Source: Eubacteriaceae bacterium (GTDB lineage: Bacteria > Bacillota > Clostridia > Lachnospirales > Lachnospiraceae). From it: DNA of 64,000 nucleotides. Positions 7,604-15,699 of the stretch are shown here, one piece after another. The translations under genes were made by a program, and so were the position numbers. The stretch is taken from assembly GCA_910574015.1 (NCBI GenBank), contig CAJSYQ010000002.1, forward strand, positions 124,001 through 188,000, read 5' to 3'. Below the pieces are notes generated by a model. It was given only the letters and a program-made list of their open reading frames with translations, searched no databases and was not told the origin of the DNA. Every line of letters begins with the position of its first letter. Positions within the stretch are counted from its first letter, which is position 1.

Positions 7604-9823
7604 TTACGGCTTATACTCAGCTGCCGTAAGCTGTACCGTTGTGTTGCCCGCCACATTGAAAGCGCCGCTCAGACGGTAGGTCCCGATCCGGTCCTCTGCG
7701 CTGACAGACGCCCGGTCCTCATTGTAATAGTTTTTCCCTGTCGTATACTTTGAATATACCGTCACCAGATTTTTCGAGCCATCCTCCTCTTTCACCTGCG
7801 GCAGCTCATAGCTTCCCGCGCGAAGATAGGCATACATGCTGTAATCGGTCTCACTATCGATCTGGATATACTCTGTATTGCCATAGCCATCCAGCAGCTC
7901 CAGCCCTATCTCATCATCGTAGTGATCATAGGCTCCGGCTCCGGCAACGCCAGTAGTAAATTTTACACAGTACTGCGGCAGATCAAAATCCTTCACCGCC
8001 GTTCCTGAAGTAAACACGTTGCCGACAGATGTATTGCTTTGTACTCCATTCACATACGTGTCCAGTTCATAATCCCCCGGCACTACTCTTGTTTTGTAGG
8101 TACCGTCCGCTTTTGTAGTTGTATAGAAATCAAAGCAATTGCCATAGGCGTCCATCTTCGTCTTCCCGGATACGGTAACGTATCTGGCCGGCGCCCCTCC
8201 GGCATCCTTCACTGTACCGCTGAACACAACCCCCGGAACCAGGTTCAGATTGTAATTCAGCGTACCATGCACGCTGCTGTTGTTCCGGTCGCTGACCTTT
8301 GCCGTGAAATTGTATGTGCCGGCCGGCACCGCGGTCAAATTGCCATTGGCATCCGTTTTCCCATAGAAATATTTCTCCCCATCCTCATCCGTCTTATATT
8401 CGCCCAGTGATGCCGGAACGGAGGTCAGCTCAAATTTGTAGCTGCCGGAACCGCCCCCCACAATAAATCTGGTGCCGTTCATGGCGTATTCTGTGGAATA
8501 TGCGCTGTTGATCCTGTCTACATAGGTTTCTATGTTCAGTCCGGATGCGTCATATCCCGGAATATTGGGATCGTCGGGAATATAGGCCAGCTGATCCTGA
8601 ACAACGATGGTTCCCACCAGCTTGTTCTTATCACCCACAAAGAAAATATATTTCTTTGTATACGTTTTCCCCGTCTCATCGGTAGTGGTCAGCGTAGCAG
8701 TAGTCCCTTCCTGAATGCCAGTGAACTTTCCTGCCACCCTGACACGGGAACCATCCTTGCTGACATAAGCCTTCAGACCTGCCGGCAGACCGGTGACCTT
8801 ACGTTTCACATAACCGGAGGTCGAAACATCCTCTGACCATGTCCTGTCGTAAGTTCCACCGACAGTACCAGTCACAAATTCTGCGGTTTCCTGTACCGTA
8901 TACCCATCGTCATAAGCCGGTACCTCCGCCACATAGACCTCTTTTGTCTTGCCGGTTGCCAGAACCGGGATCGACACCTTCACATAAGAATAACTGCCGA
9001 TAATGCTGTCCGCATCAAGAAGGATATCAAATGTTTTCTTGTCCGCTGTCCGCACCCGCTCGATTCCCTCTGTCATGTTGTACTGGCCGGAAGGAGTCTT
9101 CTTATCCTGTACCGTAAAGTTTGCCGCCTTGAGTTCTTTGGCGCTTGTCAGCACAACACGGATCACTCTGCTGTTGACAACAGAAACCGATTTGATCCCG
9201 GCGCCTACCGTTACTTTACATGTCGCCTTTTTGCCGCTTCCATCTGCCGCCTTGGCTGTGATGGTGGCCTTGCCCTCCTTCACACCCTTTACCAGTCCCT
9301 TAGAGGATACTGTGGCAATCTTCTTGCTGGAGGTGGACCAGGCAATCTTATTGCTGACATTCTTTGTAGGGGATACCTTTGCCTTCAGTGTCTTTTTGCC
9401 ACCCACTGCCAGCGCTGCTGTCTTGGCGTTCAATGTAACCTTTTTGACGGCGGCCTTCTTTACTACAACTTTCACCGTTGCCTTTTTCTTCGGATTCTTT
9501 TTGGAGGCAACCGTGATCTTTGTCTTTCCTGCCTTTACTCCCTTGACCATGCCTTTGGAAGACACCGTTGCAATCCTTCTGTCTGCAGATTTATACGTTA
9601 CTTTTTTGTTCGCCTTTTTGTTCGGTGTCACCTTCACCGTGGCAGTGATCTTTACCTTCTTTCCCTTTGCCACATACATCGTTTTCCCAGATGGTGAAAC
9701 AGCTGTGACCTTTTTCACCGAAACCTTGGCGGACGCTGTCTCTGGCGCTGTGAGCACTGCTGCCCCCAAAACCATGGTCAGCGTAAGCGCGCCTGCTAAG
9801 GCTTTTGCTGCAAATTTCTCCAT
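7604..9823 (-). CDS. Large secreted BIG2 (Ig-like) repeat protein
   Basis: 739 aa with a clear signal peptide (residues 1-32: ALAGALTLTMVLGAAVLTAP, cleavage after TASA). Two BIG2-like Ig modules follow (about 35-125 and 126-208), each ending in the ATVSSKGxVKGVKxGKxxIT pattern and very rich in lysine. Residues 210-420 are beta-rich with Thr/Ser. From about 545 there is a carboxypeptidase-regulatory-like or SpaA-like beta domain (FSGTVKDAGGAPARYVTVSG). No LPXTG motif, S-layer domain or C-terminal membrane anchor is visible, so attachment may be by charge or it may be released. The function is probably adhesion or wall association; no enzyme domain is seen. It has its own promoter and terminator. 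Confidence 0.82.
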   Translation of the reverse strand: MEKFAAKALAGALTLTMVLGAAVLTAPETASAKVSVKKVTAVSPSGKTMYVAKGKKVKITATVKVTPNKKANKKVTYKSADRRIATVSSKGMVKGVKAGKTKITVASKKNPKKKATVKVVVKKAAVKKVTLNAKTAALAVGGKKTLKAKVSPTKNVSNKIAWSTSSKKIATVSSKGLVKGVKEGKATITAKAADGSGKKATCKVTVGAGIKSVSVVNSRVIRVVLTSAKELKAANFTVQDKKTPSGQYNMTEGIERVRTADKKTFDILLDADSIIGSYSYVKVSIPVLATGKTKEVYVAEVPAYDDGYTVQETAEFVTGTVGGTYDRTWSEDVSTSGYVKRKVTGLPAGLKAYVSKDGSRVRVAGKFTGIQEGTTATLTTTDETGKTYTKKYIFFVGDKNKLVGTIVVQDQLAYIPDDPNIPGYDASGLNIETYVDRINSAYSTEYAMNGTRFIVGGGSGSYKFELTSVPASLGEYKTDEDGEKYFYGKTDANGNLTAVPAGTYNFTAKVSDRNNSSVHGTLNYNLNLVPGVVFSGTVKDAGGAPARYVTVSGKTKMDAYGNCFDFYTTTKADGTYKTRVVPGDYELDTYVNGVQSNTSVGNVFTSGTAVKDFDLPQYCVKFTTGVAGAGAYDHYDDEIGLELLDGYGNTEYIQIDSETDYSMYAYLRAGSYELPQVKEEDGSKNLVTVYSKYTTGKNYYNEDRASVSAEDRIGTYRLSGAFNVAGNTTVQLTAAEYKP

Positions 9824-9876
9824 GAAATAAGCCCTCCCTTTTATAGTTTTGATATGTAGTTAAAATACATTTAATA

Positions 9877-9905
9877 ACTGTAACATACTTTTTTTATATT
9901 CTCAA
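9877..9905 (-). promoter_or_regulatory. Promoter of the BIG2 surface-protein gene
   Basis: On the minus strand, TTGAGA (9900-9905), a 17-nt spacer, then TACAGT (9877-9882). It lies about 55 nt upstream of the ATG in the divergent intergenic region. Confidence 0.5.
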
Positions 9906-9983
9906 CAAAATTCTATTATAATTCACTGGATTTGACAATTTCCTTCATTTAGTCCCTTGCAGTCTGTTTTCTTTCGTTATAAA

Positions 9984-10030
9984 ATACTTGTATTGCAAAA
10001 TACATATATTGCAAAAATACATGTATTGCC
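9984..10030 (+). repeat. Three tandem near-repeats of a 10-bp palindrome upstream of the DUF2752 gene
   Basis: ATACTTGTATTGCAAA, ATACATATATTGCAAA and ATACATGTATTGCC follow each other at 16- and 17-bp steps. The core ATACATGTAT is a palindrome. The array sits 60-105 nt upstream of the DUF2752 start and on the divergent side of the surface-protein gene. It may be an operator array; the regulator is unknown. Confidence 0.6.
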
Positions 10031-10088
10031 AGCTCCACGCCGGGTTGTAACTGGCGCCCTGGAGCTATGAAGAAAGGAACGTGAAAAC

Positions 10089-10505
10089 TTGAATTCCATT
10101 GACAAAGCCTTCTATGTCATCAGCCTTGTCCTCATAGGGGGACTGGTTCTGCTGGCCGTTCTGCAGGCCGCCGGCGTACTGCTTCTGACGGATCTGGGAT
10201 TTCCCTGTTCATTCCGCTCCGTCACCGGGTACTTCTGTCCCGGCTGCGGCGGCACCCATGCTGTCTGCGCCCTGGCTGCCGGGGACTTAGCCGCCTGTGC
10301 AAAAGAACATGCCTTTGTTCTTTATACCGCCGCCGGGCTTTCGGCCTATCTGCTGTGGAACACCCTCGCCATCCTTGCCAAAAAAAGAGGCAGTGTAAAA
10401 ATACCTGTTATGCATTTTTACACCGCCTACATTTATATAGGAATCGCCGTTGTGCTGATCCAGTGGATCGTCAAAAATATAGTATTAGTAATACATGCTG
10501 CCTGA
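10089..10505 (+). CDS. DUF2752 family membrane protein
   Basis: 138 aa with three predicted membrane helices (about 9-30, 66-88 and 105-133). Between the first two is the hallmark DUF2752 motif FCPGCGGTHAVCAL, a CxxC-containing conserved loop. The family's function is unknown. The start is a TTG at 10089, preceded by AAGGAACGTGAAAAC; no better ATG exists in frame. The gene runs into, and overlaps by 21 nt at its 3' end, the opposite-strand DUF4190 gene. Its upstream region carries the ATACATGTAT repeat array. Confidence 0.8.
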   Translation: MNSIDKAFYVISLVLIGGLVLLAVLQAAGVLLLTDLGFPCSFRSVTGYFCPGCGGTHAVCALAAGDLAACAKEHAFVLYTAAGLSAYLLWNTLAILAKKRGSVKIPVMHFYTAYIYIGIAVVLIQWIVKNIVLVIHAA

Positions 10506-10958
10506 GATATCCTCATTGAAAAACTGCTGCAGCCACTCCATGACCTCGCGTCTGTCTTGTGGATTTCGTATATACTTAAAGGATTCCAGGTTTTCCAGTG
10601 TCAGATTATCCCAGTTAATAATGGCGATATAGCTGATCAGCATAAACAGGCTCAGGCCGATGCCTATGACGCCCAGTCCCATACCGATACCGCCCATGAT
10701 CTTCACTCCCTTGTCTTTCCCGCCAATCAGTGCGATAAGTCCAAATACTGCCCCGATCACCGCCGGAATAATCCCTACCACATAGAGCCAGCAGCAGCAA
10801 AGGGAAAGGCCGCTCAGCACAAGAGATGCGATGGCCAGCGCCAGATGCTTTTTCTTCCCTGACCCCGGCGGATCATCCGGAAGATCATACTGCGGCTCAT
10901 ACTGAACCGGCGGCACATCAAACCGCTGTGGTTCCTGATTCTGATTTTCGTTATCCAT
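10485..10958 (-). CDS. DUF4190-type membrane protein
   Basis: 157 aa. A hydrophilic, Pro/Gln/Asp-rich N terminus (residues 1-38) is followed by two or three membrane segments (about 39-75 and 85-120) with the DUF4190 pattern ALAIASLVLSGLSLCCCWLY and glycine-rich turns. The C terminus (120-157) is soluble. The family's function is unknown. It is the last gene behind thrS and overlaps the 3' end of the DUF2752 gene tail to tail. Confidence 0.7.
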   Translation of the reverse strand: MDNENQNQEPQRFDVPPVQYEPQYDLPDDPPGSGKKKHLALAIASLVLSGLSLCCCWLYVVGIIPAVIGAVFGLIALIGGKDKGVKIMGGIGMGLGVIGIGLSLFMLISYIAIINWDNLTLENLESFKYIRNPQDRREVMEWLQQFFNEDISGSMYY

Positions 10959-10974
10959 GTTACCCCTCCATTCC

Positions 10975-11277
10975 TTAAATCATTCTGCCCGCACCCAGCG
11001 CCGCCGTTGTGGCGGTTCCGGCTACTCCAGTCAGGATCAAAATACGCATCACCGCCACCGATACCGCCAGGGCAAAACCCACGGCTCCTACTACGATCCC
11101 GGCTATGGCTGCATCCTTCTGGTTCGGATTGTCTGACCGGAGCCCAAGCACTCCCAGAGCCACAGACACGATGCCGAGGATCAGTGATATAAACCACAGA
11201 CAGCAGCACAATATTGACAGGATTGACAGGATCAGCGATATAACCGCCATCACATTTGTTTTACGTTTTTCCCGCAT
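10975..11277 (-). CDS. Small DUF4190-like membrane protein
   Basis: 100 aa, nearly all hydrophobic: residues 8-45 (MAVISLILSILSILCCCLWF) and 58-95 form two membrane hairpins linked by a short polar loop (RSDNPNQKDA). It resembles its downstream neighbour and was probably formed by duplication within the family. The ATG lies directly after the thrS stop codon, with AGGGGGAAAC as ribosome-binding site, so it is translated from the thrS transcript. No function can be assigned. Confidence 0.7.
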   Translation of the reverse strand: MREKRKTNVMAVISLILSILSILCCCLWFISLILGIVSVALGVLGLRSDNPNQKDAAIAGIVVGAVGFALAVSVAVMRILILTGVAGTATTAALGAGRMI

Positions 11278-11278
11278 A

Positions 11279-13243
11279 TTAGTTTCCCCCTTCCGCTTCC
11301 TGTTCGATCTTCCGGATCTCCTTTATCCGGATCTCACGACAGATATCATCAATAAAATCAGAAAGTCTCATCTGGCCTTCATCCCCCTTATACCGGCTGC
11401 GCACAGAGACCACTTCCTCCTCTTCTTCCTTCTGTCCCACTACGATCATATAGGGCACCTTCTTCAACCGCGCCTCCCGGATCTTATAGCCGATCTTCTC
11501 GGAACGCTCATCCGTCTCGACACGGATCCCGTTGGCTCTCAGCTCCTCAGCCACCTTCCCCGCATAGTCGAGATATTTCTCCGAGATGGGCAGGACGCGA
11601 ACCTGCTCTGGAGCCAGCCATGTCGGGAATGCACCGGCATATTTTTCAATCAGCCAGGCAAGGGTTCTCTCATAACACCCCATGGATGTCCTGTGGATAA
11701 TATACGGGCGGACCTTATCTCCCTTTTCATCAATATAATACATATCGAATTGTTCCGCCAGCAGGGCATCCCACTGTATGGTGATCATAGTATCTTCCTT
11801 GCCATATACATTTCTGGCATTGATATCCACTTTGGGACCATAGAAAGCAGCTTCCCCGATGTCTTCTGTAAACGGAATCTCCAGTTCCTGCAGGATAGTG
11901 CGGATATCGTTCTCCGTCTTCTCCCATACCTCTGGCTCCCCGATATACTTCTCCCGATTTTCAGGATCCCATCTGGACAGATGGTAGGTCACATCCTCCT
12001 CGACCCCCAATGTCCGCAGGCAGTACTGAGCCAGTGCGATACAGTCCTTAAACTCCTTCACCATCTGATCCGGCCGCACGATAAGATGTCCCTCAGAGAT
12101 GGTAAACTGTCTAACTCTTGTAAGGCCGTGCATCTCGCCGGAATCCTCATTCCGGAACAGGGTAGAGGTCTCGCCGTACCGGCAGGGAAGGTCACGGTAG
12201 GACTTCTGGCCCGCCTTATAGACATAGTACTGGAACGGACAGGTCATGGGGCGCAGGGCAAATACTTCCTTGTCCTTCTCCTCATCCCCTAGGACAAACA
12301 TGCCTTCCTTATAATGATCCCAGTGCCCGGAAAGCTTGTAAAGGTCTGATTTCGCCATCAAAGGCGTCTTCGTCCTCATATAGCCTCTTTTCTCCTCTTC
12401 GTCCTCAATCCAGCGCTGGAGAGTCTGGATGATCTGGACGCCCTTCGGCATCAGGAGGGGAAGTCCCTGGCCGATAACATCCACTGTCGTAAAGAGCTCC
12501 AGCTCACGGCCCAGTTTATTGTGATCGCGTTTCTTAATGTCCTCCAGATGCAGAAGGTAGGCATCCAGATCCGCCTTCTTCGTATATGCCGTCCCATATA
12601 TACGGGTGAGCATCTTATTCTTCTCATTGCCTCTCCAGTATGCACCGGAGGAAGAGATCAGTTTCATCGCCTTCAGCGGCTTCGTGCTCATCAGGTGCGG
12701 ACCCGCGCACAGATCGATAAAATCTCCCTGCTGGTAGAAGGAAATCTCCGCATCCTCTGGAAGATCCCGGATCAGTTCCACCTTATACGGCTCCTGACGC
12801 TCCTCCATCCGTTTCACCGCCTCATCCCGGGGCAGGGTAAACCGTTCCAGTGAAGCTCCCTCCTTCACCACCTTTTTCATCTCCTTCTCAATCCGGTCCA
12901 GTGCCTCCCGGTCCAGGGGCTCCATGTCAAAATCATAATAAAACCCGTCTTCAATGGAGGGGCCGATGGCACATTTTGCCTCCGGATACAGCCTCTTCAC
13001 CGCTTGTGCCAGAACATGGGATGCGGTATGGCGGTATGCCGCCTTTCCCTCATCGCTGTCAAAGGTAAGGATATTCAGCTCATGGTCTCCGTCCACTACC
13101 GTGCGAAGATCCACCACCTCGCCGTCCAGCTCTGCCACACATGCCACTCTTGCCAGTCCCTCGCTGATATCCCTCGCAATGTCGATGACCGGCATAGCCT
13201 GGGGATATTCCTTGCAGGAACCATCCTTCAACGTTATTTTCAT
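11279..13243 (-). CDS. thrS: Threonyl-tRNA synthetase
   Basis: 654 aa, normal ThrRS length. The order is an N-terminal TGS domain (1-62), an alanyl/threonyl second additional editing domain with HTASHVLAQAVKRLYP (H-x3-H zinc-like motif) around 70-230, the class II catalytic core with motif 2 RYGETSTLFRNEDSGE and PMTCPF, and a C-terminal anticodon-binding domain (about 540-640). It charges tRNA-Thr. Control is by the T-box riboswitch upstream, so expression rises when uncharged tRNA-Thr accumulates. Two small membrane proteins follow in the same transcript. Confidence 0.97.
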   Translation of the reverse strand: MKITLKDGSCKEYPQAMPVIDIARDISEGLARVACVAELDGEVVDLRTVVDGDHELNILTFDSDEGKAAYRHTASHVLAQAVKRLYPEAKCAIGPSIEDGFYYDFDMEPLDREALDRIEKEMKKVVKEGASLERFTLPRDEAVKRMEERQEPYKVELIRDLPEDAEISFYQQGDFIDLCAGPHLMSTKPLKAMKLISSSGAYWRGNEKNKMLTRIYGTAYTKKADLDAYLLHLEDIKKRDHNKLGRELELFTTVDVIGQGLPLLMPKGVQIIQTLQRWIEDEEEKRGYMRTKTPLMAKSDLYKLSGHWDHYKEGMFVLGDEEKDKEVFALRPMTCPFQYYVYKAGQKSYRDLPCRYGETSTLFRNEDSGEMHGLTRVRQFTISEGHLIVRPDQMVKEFKDCIALAQYCLRTLGVEEDVTYHLSRWDPENREKYIGEPEVWEKTENDIRTILQELEIPFTEDIGEAAFYGPKVDINARNVYGKEDTMITIQWDALLAEQFDMYYIDEKGDKVRPYIIHRTSMGCYERTLAWLIEKYAGAFPTWLAPEQVRVLPISEKYLDYAGKVAEELRANGIRVETDERSEKIGYKIREARLKKVPYMIVVGQKEEEEEVVSVRSRYKGDEGQMRLSDFIDDICREIRIKEIRKIEQEAEGGN

Positions 13244-13269
13244 TGTCTATTCCTTCCTTTCTTTGATAA

Positions 13270-13527
13270 AACTTCTTTTGCAAATAAAAATCCCGTCCCC
13301 TCTTACGCTCTCTGTAAGAAGGGACGAGACTGTATGATCTCGCGGTTCCACCCTTATTGGCGCCTCACAATAAAACGGCACCCGGCTTCATTTTGACGAT
13401 AACGGCGTCCACCGGACCGGATTGGGGCCACTCCGAGGTAGTTTTCAAACGTTTCCCATGAAAGCACTTCCAGCAGCTGTGCCCCTCTCTGGCATGTTCC
13501 GCGTCTTACTCGTCTCATCTGCGTGTT
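13270..13527 (-). promoter_or_regulatory. T-box riboswitch leader of thrS
   Basis: The minus strand carries the diagnostic T-box AAGGGTGGAACCGCG (13341-13355). Downstream is a terminator hairpin (arms about 13291-13306 and 13314-13329) with an adjacent T-run (13286-13290). In stem I the segment GAAAACTACC offers the specifier: ACT at 13440-13442, or ACC at 13437-13439, both threonine codons. Uncharged tRNA-Thr binding would favour the antiterminator and read-through into thrS. Confidence 0.92.
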
Positions 13528-13533
13528 AAAGCT

Positions 13534-13562
13534 ATTATAGTATTCTGGCAGGGAAAAGTCAA
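13534..13562 (-). promoter_or_regulatory. Promoter of the thrS T-box transcript
   Basis: On the minus strand, TTGACT (13557-13562), 17-nt spacer, perfect TATAAT (13534-13539). Confidence 0.85.
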
Positions 13563-13620
13563 TAGATATTCTGCCCCGCGGGAACGGATATCTCTTTTTC
13601 TTTCTTTCAGACAAAAGAAG

Positions 13621-13649
13621 TTGAATCCCATGACAGAATCCGCTATAAT
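13621..13649 (+). promoter_or_regulatory. Promoter of thyX
   Basis: TTGAAT (13621-13626), 17-nt spacer, TATAAT (13644-13649), about 47 nt before the thyX ATG. Confidence 0.75.
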
Positions 13650-13695
13650 AATACCATTGCCTGACACCACAATGAATTGAGAACGGAGGACTTTT

Positions 13696-14334
13696 ATGAA
13701 GATTATAAAGCCGGGTGTGGAGATCATTGATATGGATGATTACAACACCATAATAAAAAAGATAGAGAAGATCGGCCGTGTCTGCTACAAAAGCGAATCA
13801 AATATTTCCGATGAATCGGCAGAACGTTTCATCATGAATATCCTGAAACGGGGACATGAATCGGTAATCGAACACGAGACAGTCACTGTCCGCATGATCT
13901 GTGACCGGGGCGTCACTCATGAGATCGTGCGCCACCGGATCGCCAGCTACAGCCAGGAAAGCACCCGCTACTGCAATTATACCAATGACAAATTTGGCAG
14001 CCAGATCACCGTGATCGATCCCACAGGGGGCTTTGCGTACAATCTTGCGGAGGAAAATGACCTGGCCCGGTATAACGTCTGGACCGAGGCCATGGAAAAC
14101 GCCGAGCGCTCCTACTTTAAGATGCTGGAGCTGGGAGCCGCCCCTCAGGAAGCCCGGTCTGTGCTCCCCAACAGCCTGAAAACAGAGATTGTCATCACCA
14201 TGAACCTGCGGTCCTGGAGACATTTCTTCCGCCTTCGCTGCGATCCCCACGCCCATCCCCAGATGAGAGAAGTCGCCGGTATCGCTCTGGAAGTGTTCAA
14301 AGAGAAGCTTCCCATATTTTTTTCCGATATGTAG
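13696..14334 (+). CDS. thyX: FAD-dependent thymidylate synthase ThyX
   Basis: 212 aa. ThyX methylates dUMP to dTMP using methylene-tetrahydrofolate with FAD and NADPH, replacing ThyA. The family signature RHRxxSxxxxSxRY appears as RHRIASYSQESTRY at about residues 77-90. Flanking segments GHESVIEHETVTVRMICDRG and SWRHFFRLRC also fit. The ATG has CGGAGG 7 nt upstream. The gene is monocistronic, with its own promoter and a strong terminator. Confidence 0.95.
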   Translation: MKIIKPGVEIIDMDDYNTIIKKIEKIGRVCYKSESNISDESAERFIMNILKRGHESVIEHETVTVRMICDRGVTHEIVRHRIASYSQESTRYCNYTNDKFGSQITVIDPTGGFAYNLAEENDLARYNVWTEAMENAERSYFKMLELGAAPQEARSVLPNSLKTEIVITMNLRSWRHFFRLRCDPHAHPQMREVAGIALEVFKEKLPIFFSDM

Positions 14335-14386
14335 CCTGGCGGCGCCAAGATGGACCCGCCGGTGACACAACAGCTGCAAGACAGCA

Positions 14387-14416
14387 GGGCAGTGACTGGG
14401 ATCACTGCCCTTTTTT
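14387..14416 (+). terminator. Rho-independent terminator of thyX
   Basis: GGGCAGTGA pairs with TCACTGCCC around a 6-nt loop, followed by TTTTTT, 50 nt after the thyX stop. Confidence 0.9.
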
Positions 14417-14441
14417 ATCCGGATTCCGTTTCCCTCCACTG

Positions 14442-15650
14442 TCAGATCTCTCTTGTAAGGATGTCGCTGTTCTTCACGAAATCTTCCACCGTTTCATATC
14501 CCAGGCGCTGGATCAGATCCATGGCGTAGGGATTCTCTCCCGGTGTCCGGTACGCCGCCTCTTCCACATAGCGGTCCACATATTCCGTTCCGGCATCCAT
14601 TTCCAGATTCCTTTTGGGGCCGCCGACACAGCCGCCCTCACATGCCATCCCCTCAAAGAAATTTCCCTTTACATTCCCATCCAGTATATCCTGCAGCATC
14701 GCCTTACAATCCGGGACACCGCAGGCACAGACGGGACGGAGCACCCGGCTCTCATCGATACTTCGGACGCACTCCCGGACCGCCCGGCTGACGCCCCCCG
14801 TCCTTGCATACATCCTTCCCGCCGCCGCCGAATGTTCATGCTCGTCCTCCGGCATGGCGGAGAAATCAATATCCAGCGCCTCCCATATATCCTGCAATTC
14901 TTCAAATGTCAGGACACAGTCAATGGCGCCCTCCAGTCCCGGTTCCCGGATCTCCGCCTTCTTCGCCATACAGGGGCCGACAAAAATGGTGCGGCAGCCC
15001 GGGTGCAGCTCTTTGGCGATCCGTCCGCAGGCGATCATGGGAGATACCGATGCCGGCAGATGACCGGCTATCTTCTGAAAGTCCTTCCGTATCATGGAGA
15101 TCCAGATAGGACAGCAGCAGCTGGTAAGCTGGAATCCATCCTCGGTCTCTGTGTTGGTGCTGAACTCCAGTGCCTCCTTCAGCGTAAGGATATCAGCAAA
15201 GGCCGCCACCTCGATCATTCCCGCTGCCCCCAGACTTTTTAAGGCACTCCGCAGCCGCCCCGGCGTGGCGTCCCTGCCAAACTGTCCCACATAAGCCGGC
15301 GCCATAAGAAAATAGACCGGGGTATCCATATCCTTTAAAATCTCCACTGCCTTTACCGCATCCCTGCTGAATGTCAGGTTCTTATTCTCACAGGCCTCGA
15401 TACAGGCGGCGCATCCGGTACACCGTTCTGGATTCAGCACCGCCTTTCCGTCCTTTATCTCCAAAGCCCGGAACATACACGCCGCCACACACTTGGCGTC
15501 GGTGCAGTCACAGGGTTCATCCTTCCACACAAGGGGATATTTTTCCGGGTGCATCAGACAATCCAGCTTCTTTCTCGCCTTTCCGGCTTTGAGCTCTCTG
15601 CCGGTCAGGCGGCTCTTCAGAACATGCTTATACAATTCCTCAAATGTCAT
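14442..15650 (-). CDS. Divergent [FeFe]-hydrogenase H-cluster domain protein with two 4Fe-4S clusters
   Basis: 402 aa. Residues about 40-100 hold a two-cluster ferredoxin module (CDCTDAKCVAAC, then CTGCAACIEAC). The rest is an H-cluster domain with recognisable but altered signature loops: TSCCCPIW (usual TSCCPxW), VGPCMAKKAEI (usual PCxxKKxE) and MACEGGCVGGPKRN (usual MACPGGCxxGGG). The cluster-ligating cysteines are present, so it may bind an H-cluster. The Pro-to-Glu change and the lost C-terminal glycines resemble the sensory or uncharacterised hydrogenase groups rather than bulk H2-evolving enzymes. There is no partner subunit or maturase (HydEFG) nearby. The role could be H2 sensing or electron confurcation with unknown partners. 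Confidence 0.85.
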   Translation of the reverse strand: MTFEELYKHVLKSRLTGRELKAGKARKKLDCLMHPEKYPLVWKDEPCDCTDAKCVAACMFRALEIKDGKAVLNPERCTGCAACIEACENKNLTFSRDAVKAVEILKDMDTPVYFLMAPAYVGQFGRDATPGRLRSALKSLGAAGMIEVAAFADILTLKEALEFSTNTETEDGFQLTSCCCPIWISMIRKDFQKIAGHLPASVSPMIACGRIAKELHPGCRTIFVGPCMAKKAEIREPGLEGAIDCVLTFEELQDIWEALDIDFSAMPEDEHEHSAAAGRMYARTGGVSRAVRECVRSIDESRVLRPVCACGVPDCKAMLQDILDGNVKGNFFEGMACEGGCVGGPKRNLEMDAGTEYVDRYVEEAAYRTPGENPYAMDLIQRLGYETVEDFVKNSDILTREI

Positions 15651-15699
15651 AGGGTAACCTCCAATCTTCTATTCCCAGTATGGAGAAGAGGAGGAAAAT

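Noticed and set aside
7360-7656. 98-aa open frame across the infC leader
   Set aside because: It runs through a terminator, a promoter and the attenuator, which together explain the sequence.
9003-9830. 275-aa hydrophobic open frame on the plus strand
   Set aside because: It is the antisense shadow of the lysine-rich BIG2 protein; AAA/AAG codons read backwards give Phe/Leu and mimic membrane segments.
11009-12292. 427-aa open frame opposite thrS
   Set aside because: Antisense to thrS and to a small membrane protein gene; a composition artefact.
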